A DNA stretch of 64,000 nucleotides from Coffea arabica (lineage: Eukaryota; Streptophyta; Magnoliopsida; Gentianales; Rubiaceae), in the NCBI RefSeq assembly GCF_036785885.1, contig NC_092314.1, positions 18,931,638-18,995,637 of the forward strand. The letters are read 5' to 3'. Positions 11,742 to 23,500 of this stretch are shown here, in pieces. A program made the position numbers and the translations under genes. Under the pieces are notes generated by a model, which searched no databases, had not been told where the DNA came from, and saw only the letters and a list, made by a program, of their open reading frames with translations. Numbering within the stretch: position 1 is the stretch's first letter; the number at the start of each line of letters is the position of its first letter.

Positions 11742-11909
11742 CACTGATAGTGTATATACTATCATAATCGGATGCACGATACATTTATAAAATTTGAATT
11801 TTATACTATCATGATCGGATGCACGACATATTTACAAAATTTAAATTTCAAATTCAAATTCGAATTATATGTCATGTAATTAATGGTGAAAATATATATG
11901 CTGTTAGTG
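11742..11909. mobile_element. CACTA-like MITE, copy 2
   Basis: Duplicate of 1823..1990, with the same CACTGATAG and CTGTTAGTG ends. Confidence 0.6.
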
Positions 11910-12857
11910 TATAAAAAATTAATTCTTTAATGAAAGATTAAAAATCCTCACTCTAATTATTTAAATTATTTAAGAGGTATTTGAATTTATAAATCACCAC
12001 ATATTCTAGTGTTTGAAATATATTGATGAACTACAAACCCAAATGCCTCTCAAACAATCCAAAACAACTCAAACAATTTGGACAGATTTCGAGTCCTACC
12101 GCAAATTTCTAATCCAAATGAAGCCAAGAAAATTAGGAAGAATGCAATTTCATTTAAACGTACAAATTGGTCAAACTATTGCTGATTACCTATATTAGAT
12201 CAATAACCAGGCCGCATGGAATTTGATTTCAGCCTCCCTTCGAATTGCTCGTTCTACCATAAACTGCTCATGGTTCCTCCCGGAAAGCTCCCAGAATCAC
12301 ATTAACGAGTACAAGTACAGCATTTAGACAAAATCATCCAGAGGCCTCGTCCTCTCCATTGTTTTGAGCCAAAGTTTAATTTCACAACAATTCCCTCTTT
12401 CCCTGTCCCACTCCAGAAGAAATGGTTGAAGGTTGAATAATACTGTTTGCTTTTACCTTGTCTGTTTTAGCTGGATCAAAGCGAGCAGATAATTCAGTCA
12501 AACTGGAGAAGCTTAATGGCAAACACAAACATCAAAGAATCCAGGATTTCTCATTTGACAAATCATACGAGTAAGATATTTTTAACATCTCAGGAAAAAA
12601 AAAAGGGCGGCAGTCATCATATCAACATTAGTACCACTCGAAACTCCCAGCACCCAATTACACCAGAAGAAAAAAGAAACATGGTACTCATCCCAACAAA
12701 TAAGTTGCAAACAGCCAGAAAAAATTGGACAAACATATTTTCACATGGAGAAGCCAATTCAAGCCACAAACAAATATAGAGGCCAATCCAGATCACAAAG
12801 AATTGGCTGAAACCACGCAGAGTCACCAGTATTCTAATCCAAATGACTGAACGAACA
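11910..12857. other. 3' flank and probable 3' UTR of the left kinase gene
   Basis: Lies directly after the kinase stop codon (minus-strand gene). Transcribed 3' UTR sequence is expected in the first few hundred bases, but I cannot place the polyadenylation site. No other gene is visible. Confidence 0.5.
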
Positions 12858-15800
12858 CTAAACCTCAGGAGCAGGGACTTGAGATTTCAGGAGTGGCTGG
12901 AGAGCCTTGACAACAATGCTCATATTAGGCCGGAATTCAGCTTCATACTGCACACAGAGTGCTGCCACTGCTGCGAGCTGCATCAACAATAAAACGACAA
13001 GCATCATTAGTTTTCCATTCCCAGGGCCCGGAAAAGATAACCAGTTCTGAGGACTGGACGAAAGCAGGGGCTTCTGTTGATGTATAACCAAAAAGTTAAG
13101 CCATAGTGGGATGCATAAAGAGAAGTTGGAAAAGAGACAAATGAGATGCAGATAGCAGGAGTGGGAAGTAGAGGATATGAACCTTAGCAACTCCTTTTGG
13201 GGGAAAATCTTTGAGCTTTGGATCTATACATTGTTTAACTTTGTCCTCACTCAGTCTCGGAGTTGCCTAGAAACATAATATTAGTTAAGTTGAGACTAAA
13301 TTAGAAGCTTAGTTGACAAAAAACAGAGTGAGAAAAAAGAGAAGATATTTAAGAAAGGAAAAATGTCTAACCCAAGTAACAAGAGACTGCTGTCCACGAG
13401 GCATATTGTGATCAACGGGCTTCCTTCCAGTTAATAGCTCAAGGAGAACCACCCCAAAGCTATACACATCGCTTTTCTGCGTCAGTTGTCCTGTCATTGC
13501 ATATCTGCATTCCATATCCACCAACAAATTAACAGACAACTTCTTCAGAAAGGAACTTTAAGCCACAAAATGTACCATAAAAAATGCACAGACAAAAGCC
13601 CCTAGTGAGTTAATTTATTAGCAGGCCTTGAAAGATTAAGGTGTCAAGATAACTAATTAGCTATCATAACCGACCGAACCTTTACCAACCGAAAAAATAT
13701 GCAGATTAATCCCCATGTAAGATAACAGACTGACATTTGCATCAATTTAGGAGACTATCCAAATTAAGCATCAAGCATTTCAAACCATGTCAGTTACTAG
13801 CTCCAATAGTCAGGAAATACAACTGTGTTAGAGTTCTTGTGGCCATTTTAGGAGATAAGCTATGAATCTGCAGGAATGTCCTCTATTGGGCAATTAAAGC
13901 AGCCGTGGCTATTTACTATTTAATTGAGTATAGCTAAATCAAATGAACGCGATATTTTCCATAGCTCTACAGTCAACTCAAAGGCACAATTATACCTATG
14001 GATCTTAGCAGAGACAACCCTGACTTGTGCCCATATTTGTCTGCTAGCTTTTATACTTTGAAAAATAGAACCAAATTGAAGATTCATACCTAACTCATTT
14101 TATGGCTATTAAACTGGAAAAAGAAAAATTGGAATTTGAAGAAAAGAATGGATGTACAAAATGATGTACAAGTCATGCAACTTCTTGATCAAGAAGTTGC
14201 ATGATGCCTATAGCTTTTGGAATTTGAATTTGACTGCAGTGTACTAAATGATGTAGGCTTACCCTGAAGTAGAAACAAACTCACATCATAGCAGGAAAAT
14301 ACCATATGTAGCATTTACAGAAAAGAAACGAAGAGAGGAGTCAAATAGCATTACTCTGGTGCATGATAACCGAATGTTCCAAGAACTCGAGTAGAATGAA
14401 GACGAGCAGCCATATCCGGAGCCTGATTTGAAAGGTTAAAATCTGCAATCTTTGCTTTGTAATCTTCAAATACAAGCACGTTGCTGGATCTGATATCTCT
14501 GTGAATTATAGCAGGTTGAACTTTCTCATGCAAATATTCAAGTCCTCTGGCAGCATCAACAGCGATTCTTACCCTTGTAATCCAATCAAGTGTTGGTCCA
14601 GGCTGGGCGTTTTGCACCCCTTTACGGCCTGTCAGAACAAATACAATTCAAGCAACATCTTTTAACCATTCATATATTGAAAAGAATACCCTGGATCAAA
14701 TTAAACTAAACAATGGACTCCATTAGATGATGCATAATTCTCTCACCATGCAATATGTCGTGCAAAGAACCCATCGTTGCAAACTCATAAGCTAATACAC
14801 GAAGATTCCCTTCTACACAGTATCCAAGAAGCTCAACAAGATTTTCATGCTTTAGCCTTGAAACCATAGAAACCTTGAAAAAGCATAACCTCACAATCAG
14901 TGGCCTTGCGCAAAAAAATAACAGCATGAAAGGATATAGAATTACTTAGATAGGGAAAGGATATCAGCACTAAATTCCTTAACAAATACCTGCGTCAAGA
15001 ACTCAACATTTGATTCTGGCTCAGATGACACATCAAGCTTTTTCACAGCCACAGCTTTACCACTTTCCAGGTCTGCATAGTAGACTCTTCCATAGGATCC
15101 TTCACCAATTAAAGCCTTTGTTCCAAAATTGTCGGTTTTCTCCTTCAACTCTTCTAGAGACAAAGCAGGCACCTCAATAGGTGGTATTGTCTTTTGATCT
15201 GACATGACTGGAGCTGATACCTTTGACCCTCTTTGGTGCCCTAGAAGTCCAAAGGCAAGTATGTTAGAAGACAAAGCACTACAGAGCAGAAGTCTAACAA
15301 GAAAAGTGAACTTACTATAGTTCAATCTAGCTAAAACTGGCAGTAAAATTCTCTCTCTTGTAATTGGAGCACCCCTTGTTTACTTTATTATAATTGACAT
15401 AATCCAAAAAAGTGGAAAAGGAGGACAAAAATACTACAAATTCTTGCATCTTTGCAGATGTTGCATATAACATATTTGCAAGGCGCACATATCACATGGA
15501 GAAAGGAAAATTATGAAATCTCTCAGACATTAGCAGCAAGACATTCAATTCCTTACAAATTAGCAATTCACCAAACATACACTCTTTAAAGTAAAAGATT
15601 AGATAAATTATGGAAAAAAAGGGAGGGATCGATCCACTTTGAACAACCAAATGCATGAAGAATGTGAATCAAAGGGGAAAAAAGAAAACTTGGACACGAC
15701 AAATTAATATCTCATATAACAGGCATCTGGTAGAATTTATGGAAACACTCACAGCAAAATAGCAACTGCAATGCTAATTTATTTTCTATTGGAACATCAT

Positions 15801-17440
15801 TAAAGGACTCTTCTTGAAGTACTTCTGCACAAACTGAAAGTAGATAAAACAAGGCAGAACCACCAAGGGTAGAGGTAATCAAAGACATAGCAACAGTATT
15901 CACATGTGAAAGATATATGCATCCTTTATATCTTAACCATCTTCAACCTTCATGCTAGAAAAATGTCCACACAAACAACCAATGCACCAAGGAAGGACCG
16001 TATGACACAAACAATAAGAGGCTCAAATGTAGAAGACAACTTTGTGGTTTACCCAACCTTTTGGAACAAAAATCCACAATAAATCCATTGCAGACATCTA
16101 TGACTACTATGTTCCCAAAGCTGCAATTTTTTAACAACCTCAAGGAACTTGTTTATTAGTCCATTAAAAGGAAGAAAATGGGGGACAGAGTCACCCGAAG
16201 AAGAAGTGTGGAGAAGTTCCCAAGGAATCAAACACAAACATGAGCAAAAAAAACAACATATTTCATGTTAAAAACTGCAAACAAAAGTGAATCATAAGAA
16301 CATACCATCAGGATGATTCTTTGGGCTTTTAAAGGGCTCATTCTCATTAGATGGGTAGGACTCCTCAACTTGACAGGTGCAGCACAGCCACCTCCGCATC
16401 CTAGCTTTCTTTCTCAGATAAAGATCGTCTTCAGCACTTTTATTTTCCAGACGTACAAAGTAACCAGGAGGAGGAGCATGTGCCTGTAATGCCAGTGACA
16501 AGTCAAAAAAGCTCAAAAAGCTGCAAAAGGTGCAAATTTCATGTATCTACCACAATCACCACATAAATCATATACAATCATTTTGAATGTGGGTTCATAA
16601 CATCATTACATATTGCCAAGGTTCTCTTAGAACTCTGAGCTTTTTAGAGACGCCAAGCTGACAATCAATCCCAGATGCATAAGCTTAAATCTAAATCAAG
16701 AGGCCAATCAGAAGTAAAACATTTTCAACTATCAAATAAATTGCAAAACCATACCATGTATCTATGATAATCAGAAATGGTTTAAAAAAAAAACTCATCT
16801 TGATGGATAATTCAGCTGAAAACTGTAAACAACTAAATGACTAAAACCTACTTTCTGCACCCAATCCACTTAAAAACAAATTAAAATTCAATAAATGCAC
16901 CTAAAAATTTTACCCAAAACGGCCAACAAACACCTTCTGAAATACATATGTATTCTCATGCATCAAAAACAGACACAAATCACAATTTTGCACCTAAGCA
17001 TAATCCTACCCAATTAATCACAGGATTCTACATATATACGCCCTTAAAAAGTTAAAATACACGTATAAATATGGAATCAAGTGATCATGTGATCGCCCAA
17101 CACCTTATCAAACTATTTCTGGGCCTCTTGCTGTTACATTTCCCACAACAAAGAAAGACAAACATAATAAATTAAACGGCTAATCCAATTTCATATCCTA
17201 TTCTGAAAAAAAAAAGGGAAAAAGCATAGGATTATCTTGTCAAAGAAACCAATTCACACTTCCCAAATACATAACATTTCGTAGTGCTCATATCTACATT
17301 TCCATATCATCAAAGCACGCAATAATCCCAAAAAAATGCAACAAGCACAAATTTTGGAAAGTTCACAGCAAAAATTAAAAACAATAATAAACAACAATAT
17401 TTCTTACCACCAAACCAGGACGACGAAAATTGTCATCCAT
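12858..17440 (-). CDS. PTI1: PTI1-like receptor-like cytoplasmic kinase (left copy)
   Basis: Eight coding exons joined by GT-AG introns: 17440..17408, 16483..16306, 15240..14990, 14873..14747, 14628..14355, 13504..13372, 13266..13183, 12977..12858. They total 1200 nt, 399 residues, all in frame. The protein matches the plant PTI1 Ser/Thr kinase family end to end. Visible are a Cys cluster at 45-48 (WLCCTC), a likely S-acylation site for membrane attachment; glycine loop [10 protein letters not shown] (116-125); Lys137; HRD (239-241) with Asn246; DFN in place of DFG (259-261), a variant known in this family; and APE (286-288). Family members act downstream of Pto- or OXI1-type kinases in defence and oxidative signalling; that role here is inferred. 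A second start, MRRWLCC at residue 40, may give a short isoform. The gene looks intact. Confidence 0.95.
14173..14204. repeat. 32-bp perfect palindrome in kinase intron
   Basis: Within the intron between coding exons 5 and 6. Two 16-nt halves are exact reverse complements, meeting at ttgatcaa. In RNA it would form a strong hairpin with almost no loop. Function unknown; it could be a decayed transposon end or a chance hairpin. Confidence 0.85.
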
Positions 17441-18939
17441 CAAGTCAAGGTCAATACCCAAACGAAATCAAACAAAACCCAGAATCCAAATTTCCTTAAA
17501 AACCCAAAACACAGTTCAAGAAACTAAAAATTAAAAAAAAAAAAAACGAAGAGAACCCTGGCTAATGGAAGGAACAGAAAGAGATCCAAGAAAGATTAAA
17601 ACAAGTCAAAATCAGAGATTGCAATAACCAACATATATATATAGAAATACAAGGAAAATTCAGAACCATTAAAAAGTAAGCGATATTCAAGGGGTTCTTC
17701 CTTCGTACCTGGAATTTGAATCACCTTATTCTCCCTACTTTTTCTGGGTACAACTGTGAAATGAGTTTTTATAGTTAAAGCAGAGATTATATATTGGGCA
17801 GTGTTTGTTTGTTTGCAATTGAAGGGATCGGAAAAGTGGGATAAAGAGGGGAAAGCCAGCGAGACAACGAACCAAAGAAACCGAATCAACGATGATTTGA
17901 GAATCAATCAATGAAGCAACGAAGGAACGAGAGAGAGAGAGAGGAAAGTATCATTTTTTTCCCTGTTTTCTTTTTCTCTCTCTCGTAACGTTTTTGAAGG
18001 ATTTAACGGTTGGAGGAATTGTAGTAAAGTTTAATTGTTTGGGGTAACTTGCACAATATGGTTAATAAATTGGACTTACCATAAATAATTTGTAAAATTT
18101 TTATTAAAATGTAGCTTATTATAAATAACTTGTTAAGTTTTAACAAGGAATGTTGTCAAAAAACAAAAAAAAAAAAAAAAGCTTTACACGGAAATGTGCC
18201 AAAAAAAGTATATTATTGATTTTTTTTTATGAGAAGAATGCATATATGGATCTATGTTTACCCAAATTTTGAATTTTTTTTTAGAAATTTTTTAATAACA
18301 AAGGAATGAGATTTAAAAAAAAAAAAGGGGAAGGAGACAAAGGAATTTCAAAATTTTTGAATTAATAGTTGTGATAATAATATTATTGTCTTTAACATCC
18401 GTCCATCCCAAACTCACCTTTGAGTATGATTTTTGTTTTTGATGTGATGAAAGTAAGTATTATACTATTATATGAATATATGAAATACAAAAATTTTATT
18501 GAATTATATGTACGGGCGTGTATTATTTGGATATTATAGTATGAATACTTACTAAATAAGGATGAAGGGCAGTGATTTTTTATTGTTATTTTTCTAAATT
18601 TTGTTAACGAAAGTGAATGATGAGATTTTACAGGCCTTGTCGAAGGTTCCTTTGTCAATAAGCAAAAGAAAATACTCGAACAGACTAGCAAGTACGCCGT
18701 AAGGTACTGTGAACTTGCAACAAATGGATAATTTGGTTAGGAAAAGCCAAAATTTACAGATGAGACCTTTAATTGGAAGGATTACATATCAAAAGGAATT
18801 AAAAAATGGGGATAGGATTCTAACCAAATCTGATTTCAGTTTTGATCTTGCAAGAGATAAGATACTGTAGTTAGAATGTACTTGTCATAAACTCCGGATG
18901 ATAAATTAATAGTTTAGTGGTAAAATTGTCAAATTAAAG
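17441..18939. promoter_or_regulatory. Upstream region of the left kinase gene
   Basis: Contains the presumed promoter and 5' leader. On the gene strand a CT-rich tract near 17927-17946 is followed by about 240 nt of leader and a good splice donor (ccag/gtacga) at about 17709, suggesting a 5' UTR intron ahead of the start codon exon. No clear TATA box, as in many plant genes with CT-rich core promoters. The distal part is AT-rich with homopolymers and no gene. Confidence 0.5.
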
Positions 18940-19216
18940 AGAGTTAATAGGCTGTCAATTGGGTTTTCTAAATCAAGTTTTAACAAGTTTAAATCCGGCT
19001 CACAGATTGAATAGGGATTTGGGTTTTGGACTTTCGGATTCATATCCAAATTAGAAGGTTCAAACTCAATTCATTCTTTTAGAGTTTCGAGCTCGACCCA
19101 AGTTAATAATTAAATATATGATTATAGATAATATATATTTAATAATTATACAAATATATATATATAAATTAATAATATTCTATGTTATAATATGTATAAT
19201 TACATATTATAAATAG

Positions 19217-19259
<43 letters not shown>

Positions 19260-19442
19260 TACATGAGCTAACCTTCAATTGAGACCGAGTCTACCAAAGT
19301 TTAAACTCAATTCACATTTAATGCAAACAATATTTAGACCCAAACCCTGTCTAATCCAATTAAATATTAGGCTTAACAGGTTTTTTTGGCAACACAGGTT
19401 GGGCTAGGTTGGCTCAGCGCAATTGACAATCCTAAGAGTTAT
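18940..19442. mobile_element. hAT-type MITE
   Basis: The element is 18948..19434 (487 bp). Ends are taggctgtcaattggg and, reading in from the right, taggattgtcaattgcg. Flanking 8-mers agagttaa (18940..18947) and agagttat (19435..19442) match at 7 of 8, the length expected for hAT elements. No transposase. It contains a 36-bp AT microsatellite at 19220..19255. Confidence 0.7.
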
Positions 19443-20025
19443 GTCATAGCTATTAAGATTATAAAAAGAATGGAAATAGTTATTGACTAGACTTGATTTT
19501 TTTAAATAATAATTTCTTTTCCATACATTTGCACGGGCTCTTTTTTACATTCTATAATTTTTGTTTTTTTTGAACAAAAATTGTTATAAATGAATTTAAA
19601 ATGCTTTATAAAATTTAATATACTAATTGTAAGACAAATATTAAAATTAAACATATTAAAAATGATTAATTTATAACAACTTAACAATTAGTTTCAATGG
19701 TTTGACAAAAAAAAACAATTAGTTTCAATGGAATCTTATCCCGTAATTCAATTATATTTATTCTAATTAATGATAGTAAGTCAACATATGACTGAAGGAG
19801 ATATATTAGAAAATAAGTGCAACTAAATATTTGATTCTTTCATGATTAAAAAGAATTTTAAAAGCAAACTAATAGATGATGAACTTATTATTTGTTCAAA
19901 TTATTAAAAACTAAGAAAGTAATTTGGGGGAACATTTACAACCCTATATTTATATGAATGCTATTTTGGCCCAAATCGAATTTGAATGGAGAGAGTATAA
20001 AAATTAATAGAATATTTTAGGAAAG
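19443..20025. other. No recognised feature
   Basis: AT-rich spacer up to the retrotransposon LTR. Its last bases, aatattttaggaaag, also occur inside the Mutator-type foldback at 7439..7453. Confidence 0.5.
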
Positions 20026-20512
20026 TGTAGTGGGGCAAATCCACGCATGCCACGTGTCAGCTCGGTAGGTGATGCACGTCAGTTCGGCGTTAGGGACTAC
20101 GCAGCTCGCACGTGCAAGCTCGGCAGGAGGGAGCCAGCTCTGCTGTGTCAAGGGCTCCTGTGCTGGGCCTTGTGGGCCGCCACCTTCGAACTTATAGGCG
20201 CCGTCACGCAAAACCCTAGAAGACTCCGAACCCTAAGGGACTTTGACTCCCACAAGGAAATTACAACCCATTCGGCCCTATATAAGCAACGCCATAAGAC
20301 CACACAAGGTACGTATAGACTAGTACTCTAAACTATTACTCTGTGGACAAGCTTTACTGACTTGACCGTCGGAGTTATTCTGGGGACGCCAGTCCCGCCC
20401 TCTTCCTTTCTTTACAGGACCCTCAGCTCGGTTCACCCTCTCAGGTCGGCTGCGCCTGATCAGCTCGGCTCGCAACAGTTCAGCTCGGATCTGGTTTTTG
20501 GCTGTCGCATCA
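20026..20512 (+). repeat. 5' LTR of Tat element (left copy)
   Basis: 487 bp from tgtagtgggg to gctgtcgcatca. TATA box at 20279..20285. It holds the word agctcgg five times. Most differences from the 3' LTR are C-T or G-A transitions, as expected from decay of methylated cytosines. Confidence 0.92.
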
Positions 20513-23500
20513 ATTGGCGCCGTCTGTGGGAACACGTAATTCTTCTCTTGCGAATCATGCCAAGAACGAGGTCCCAAAGGAATGCCGGTGGATCCAAGGG
20601 GAACGAGGGAAGCAGCCCCCAACACCCCTCACGAGGGCCGACTCCTGGAGACGAGGGCGTGGGGCTCTTACGAATTCCGCCGGAGCAGTTGGTCCAGGCG
20701 GTGGCAGGGAACCTGCCAACTTTTGAGGCAATTGTGAACTACATGAAAGGGTAGGCAGTAGGTCATCCCGGCCAGGGACTAATGAGCCAGGGAGATGGGC
20801 CGTCCAAATCTAGGACGGGGAGCCCTAGCCCTCCGCCAAAAAGGGTACGCAGGGAGCTCACGCGCGACCAGGTTGACGTTGTAGAACCTTCTCACAAACA
20901 CTCCAGAACCGAGCACCCGGAGCCCTTTCGGAGGTGTTCTAAGGAGGAACTCTCACCACGGAAGGAGCAGCTCCAGGTGCAGGACGAGCTGGACCTGCTT
21001 TTAGATCCAGAGGCGGATAGGTATATCGCCTCCCCCTTCATCCCTGACATCGAAGACTACCCGCTGCCAGCGAAGTTCAAGATACAAAGCATGAAGTCTT
21101 ACGATGCGACCACGGATCCGGAAGATCACTTGTTTGCCTTCATGACCCAAATACGCCTGCAAACTGCTACGGATGCGGTTAGGTGCAAGACCTTTCCAAT
21201 GTTTTTGGAGGGTAAGGCACGTCAGTGGTTCCAGGAGCTTCCTCCCAGGTCCATCCGGTCCTTTACCCAGCTCGCGCGACTGTTCGCGGCCCAGTTCGTT
21301 TCATCACGAGCCTTCTCCAAGAGTACGGCGCATCTGATGACTATCCAGCAAATGCCTGAGGAGTCCTTGCGCGAATACATGGTACGTTTCAATAACGAGT
21401 CCCTTCAGGTTCGAGATCGCGATGACAAGGTGGTCATTGTTGCCTTCATTAACGGGTTGCGAAAACAAAAGCTCTATACCGAACTGGTGGAGAGACCTCC
21501 CAAGTCAGTTCGGGAAATGCTAGACCGAGCTCATGAGAAGGCCAATGCGGAGGAAGCCAATCGCCTTAAGAGTGCGCAAGAAAGATTGAGGGATGACAAG
21601 CGCAGGAGGGGCGCCGACCAGGTGGATGTACAGCCTAGCCAGGGAAGGAAAAACGCTTATGACCGCCTTCCCAGGAGCCGTCCAATGGGAGGAAACAAGT
21701 CCTGGACTGGTCTCACGGCACCTCGAGCTCGGGTGCTCGCAGTGATGGAACAGGAGGGGCTCTCTCGACCTCCCCGTCCTTTGGCCGGGGACAAAAGCAG
21801 ACGGGACCAAGGTCTGTATTGCGCTTATCATCGAGATGCGGGGCACGATACAGAGGACTGTCGTCACCTCAAGAAAGACATTGAAAAACTGATCAAACGA
21901 GGCCATCTGGGGCAGTTCATACTAGAGGAACGAGCTGACCAGCAACGAGGAAGGCCCAGGTCAGAACGTCCGAGCTACACTCGGGACCGCACTCAGGGGC
22001 CTCGTGGCCGAACTCCCGAGCAGGAAACACAAAATCTCGCGGGGGTGATTAACACTATTGCCGGAGGACCTGCTGGTGGGGATAGTCATACAGCTCGATG
22101 GCACAATCGCCCCCCTCCCACGGGGGAGAGCTCGGCCAAGCGATTGAAGATGTATGAGGAAATAATCTATGGACTTGAAGACGCAGTCCCTCTGGCCTCT
22201 AATAATCATGAAGCCATTGTGATAGAAGTCATCACCTGTAATTACAAGGTGAAGAAGGTATACATAGACAATGGAAGTACCATAGACGTGCTGTATTACA
22301 AGACCTTTAAGGAGCTACAGTTGGAGGATAGACAGCTCGTACCGGTTCAAACTCCGTTGATCGATTTTGCGGGTCCTCCCGTGAGGCCGAAAGGAATGAT
22401 CACTCTCATGGTTACGGTGGAGGTGTCCCCGAAGTGCCGAACGGTCCCGGTAAACTTCGCGGTGGTTAAGGAGCCGTCGTCGTACAATATGATTCTGGGA
22501 CGGTCCACACTGAATGCCCTCCGAGCTATTTGCTCCACCTTGCATCTCAGTATGAAGTTTCCTACTTCTGCTGGGGTGGCTGAGGTGCTGGGAGATCCGG
22601 AGGTGGCGAGGGCGTGTTATATTGCCACCCTCAAGGGCAAAGAAAATTTGTAGCTCAGACAGTTTGTTTAGAGCCCTGGGAGCCCATGGAGAAAGGAGAA
22701 AGATTGGAGACAGACGAGGGTTAGCCGAGCTGCCCGTCCAGCTCGACCGACCTGAGCGCACGGTGAAGGTTGGCACCGGCCTAGGCGAGCTGGTCAGGAG
22801 TTCTTTGGAATCTCTCTTGGAGGAAAATGCTGAGATTTTTGCTTGGAGTGCTGATGACATGCCAGGAATCCCCATCGAGTTGGCAGTCCATAGGCTACAT
22901 GTGTCCCCCAACGTCCGACCTGTGAAGCAGAAGAAGAGGAACTTTGCTCCTGAGCGAAAGGAGGTCGTCAAAAACGAGGTGGGTAAGTTGTTGGAGGCTA
23001 AGATCGTTAAGAAACTCTACTACCCGACCTGACTAGCCAATCCGGTGCTGGTCAAGAAGGAGGAGAAAGCTTGGAGGATATGTGTGGATTTCACTGACTT
23101 AAATAAGGCTTGCCCGAAGGACTGTTACCCACTCACACGGATTGACCAACTCGTGGACTCAACAGCTGGCTATGAGATTTTCTATTTCTTGAATGCCTTC
23201 AAGGGGTACCATCAGATAGCCTTGGACGAGGAGAATCAGGAGAAGACCTCGTTTATCACCGAGGAAGCACATATTGTTACGTCACCATGCCATTCGGACT
23301 AAAGAATGCAGGTGCGACCTATCAGAGGTTGGTAAACAAGTTGTTCAAGAATCAGATCGGTCGAAACCTGGAGGTTTATGTGGACGATATGTTAGTAAAA
23401 AGTCAAACTCAGGAGCAGTTCATCTCTGACCTGAGAGAAATTTTTGAGATTCTTCGGAGCTCACGAATGCGGCTAAACCCAAAGAAGTGTACCTTTGGGG

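Larger units (their letters stand above)
2974..12892 (+). repeat. Tandem duplication unit, second copy
   Basis: The 9919-bp unit as inferred from the junction at 2973/2974 and the point 12892 where the duplicated sequence runs on into the intact kinase gene. It contains the long LTR, the Mutator-type foldback, the Tat relic, then the foldback, SINE and CACTA-like MITE, and the last 35 nt of the kinase coding sequence. The mirrored unit in the right arm begins at 55275 and leaves the window. Confidence 0.8.

Noticed and set aside
22315-22971. 218-codon frame antisense to gag/pol
   Set aside because: A shadow of the Tat coding frame; its sequence only mirrors codon bias of the sense strand.
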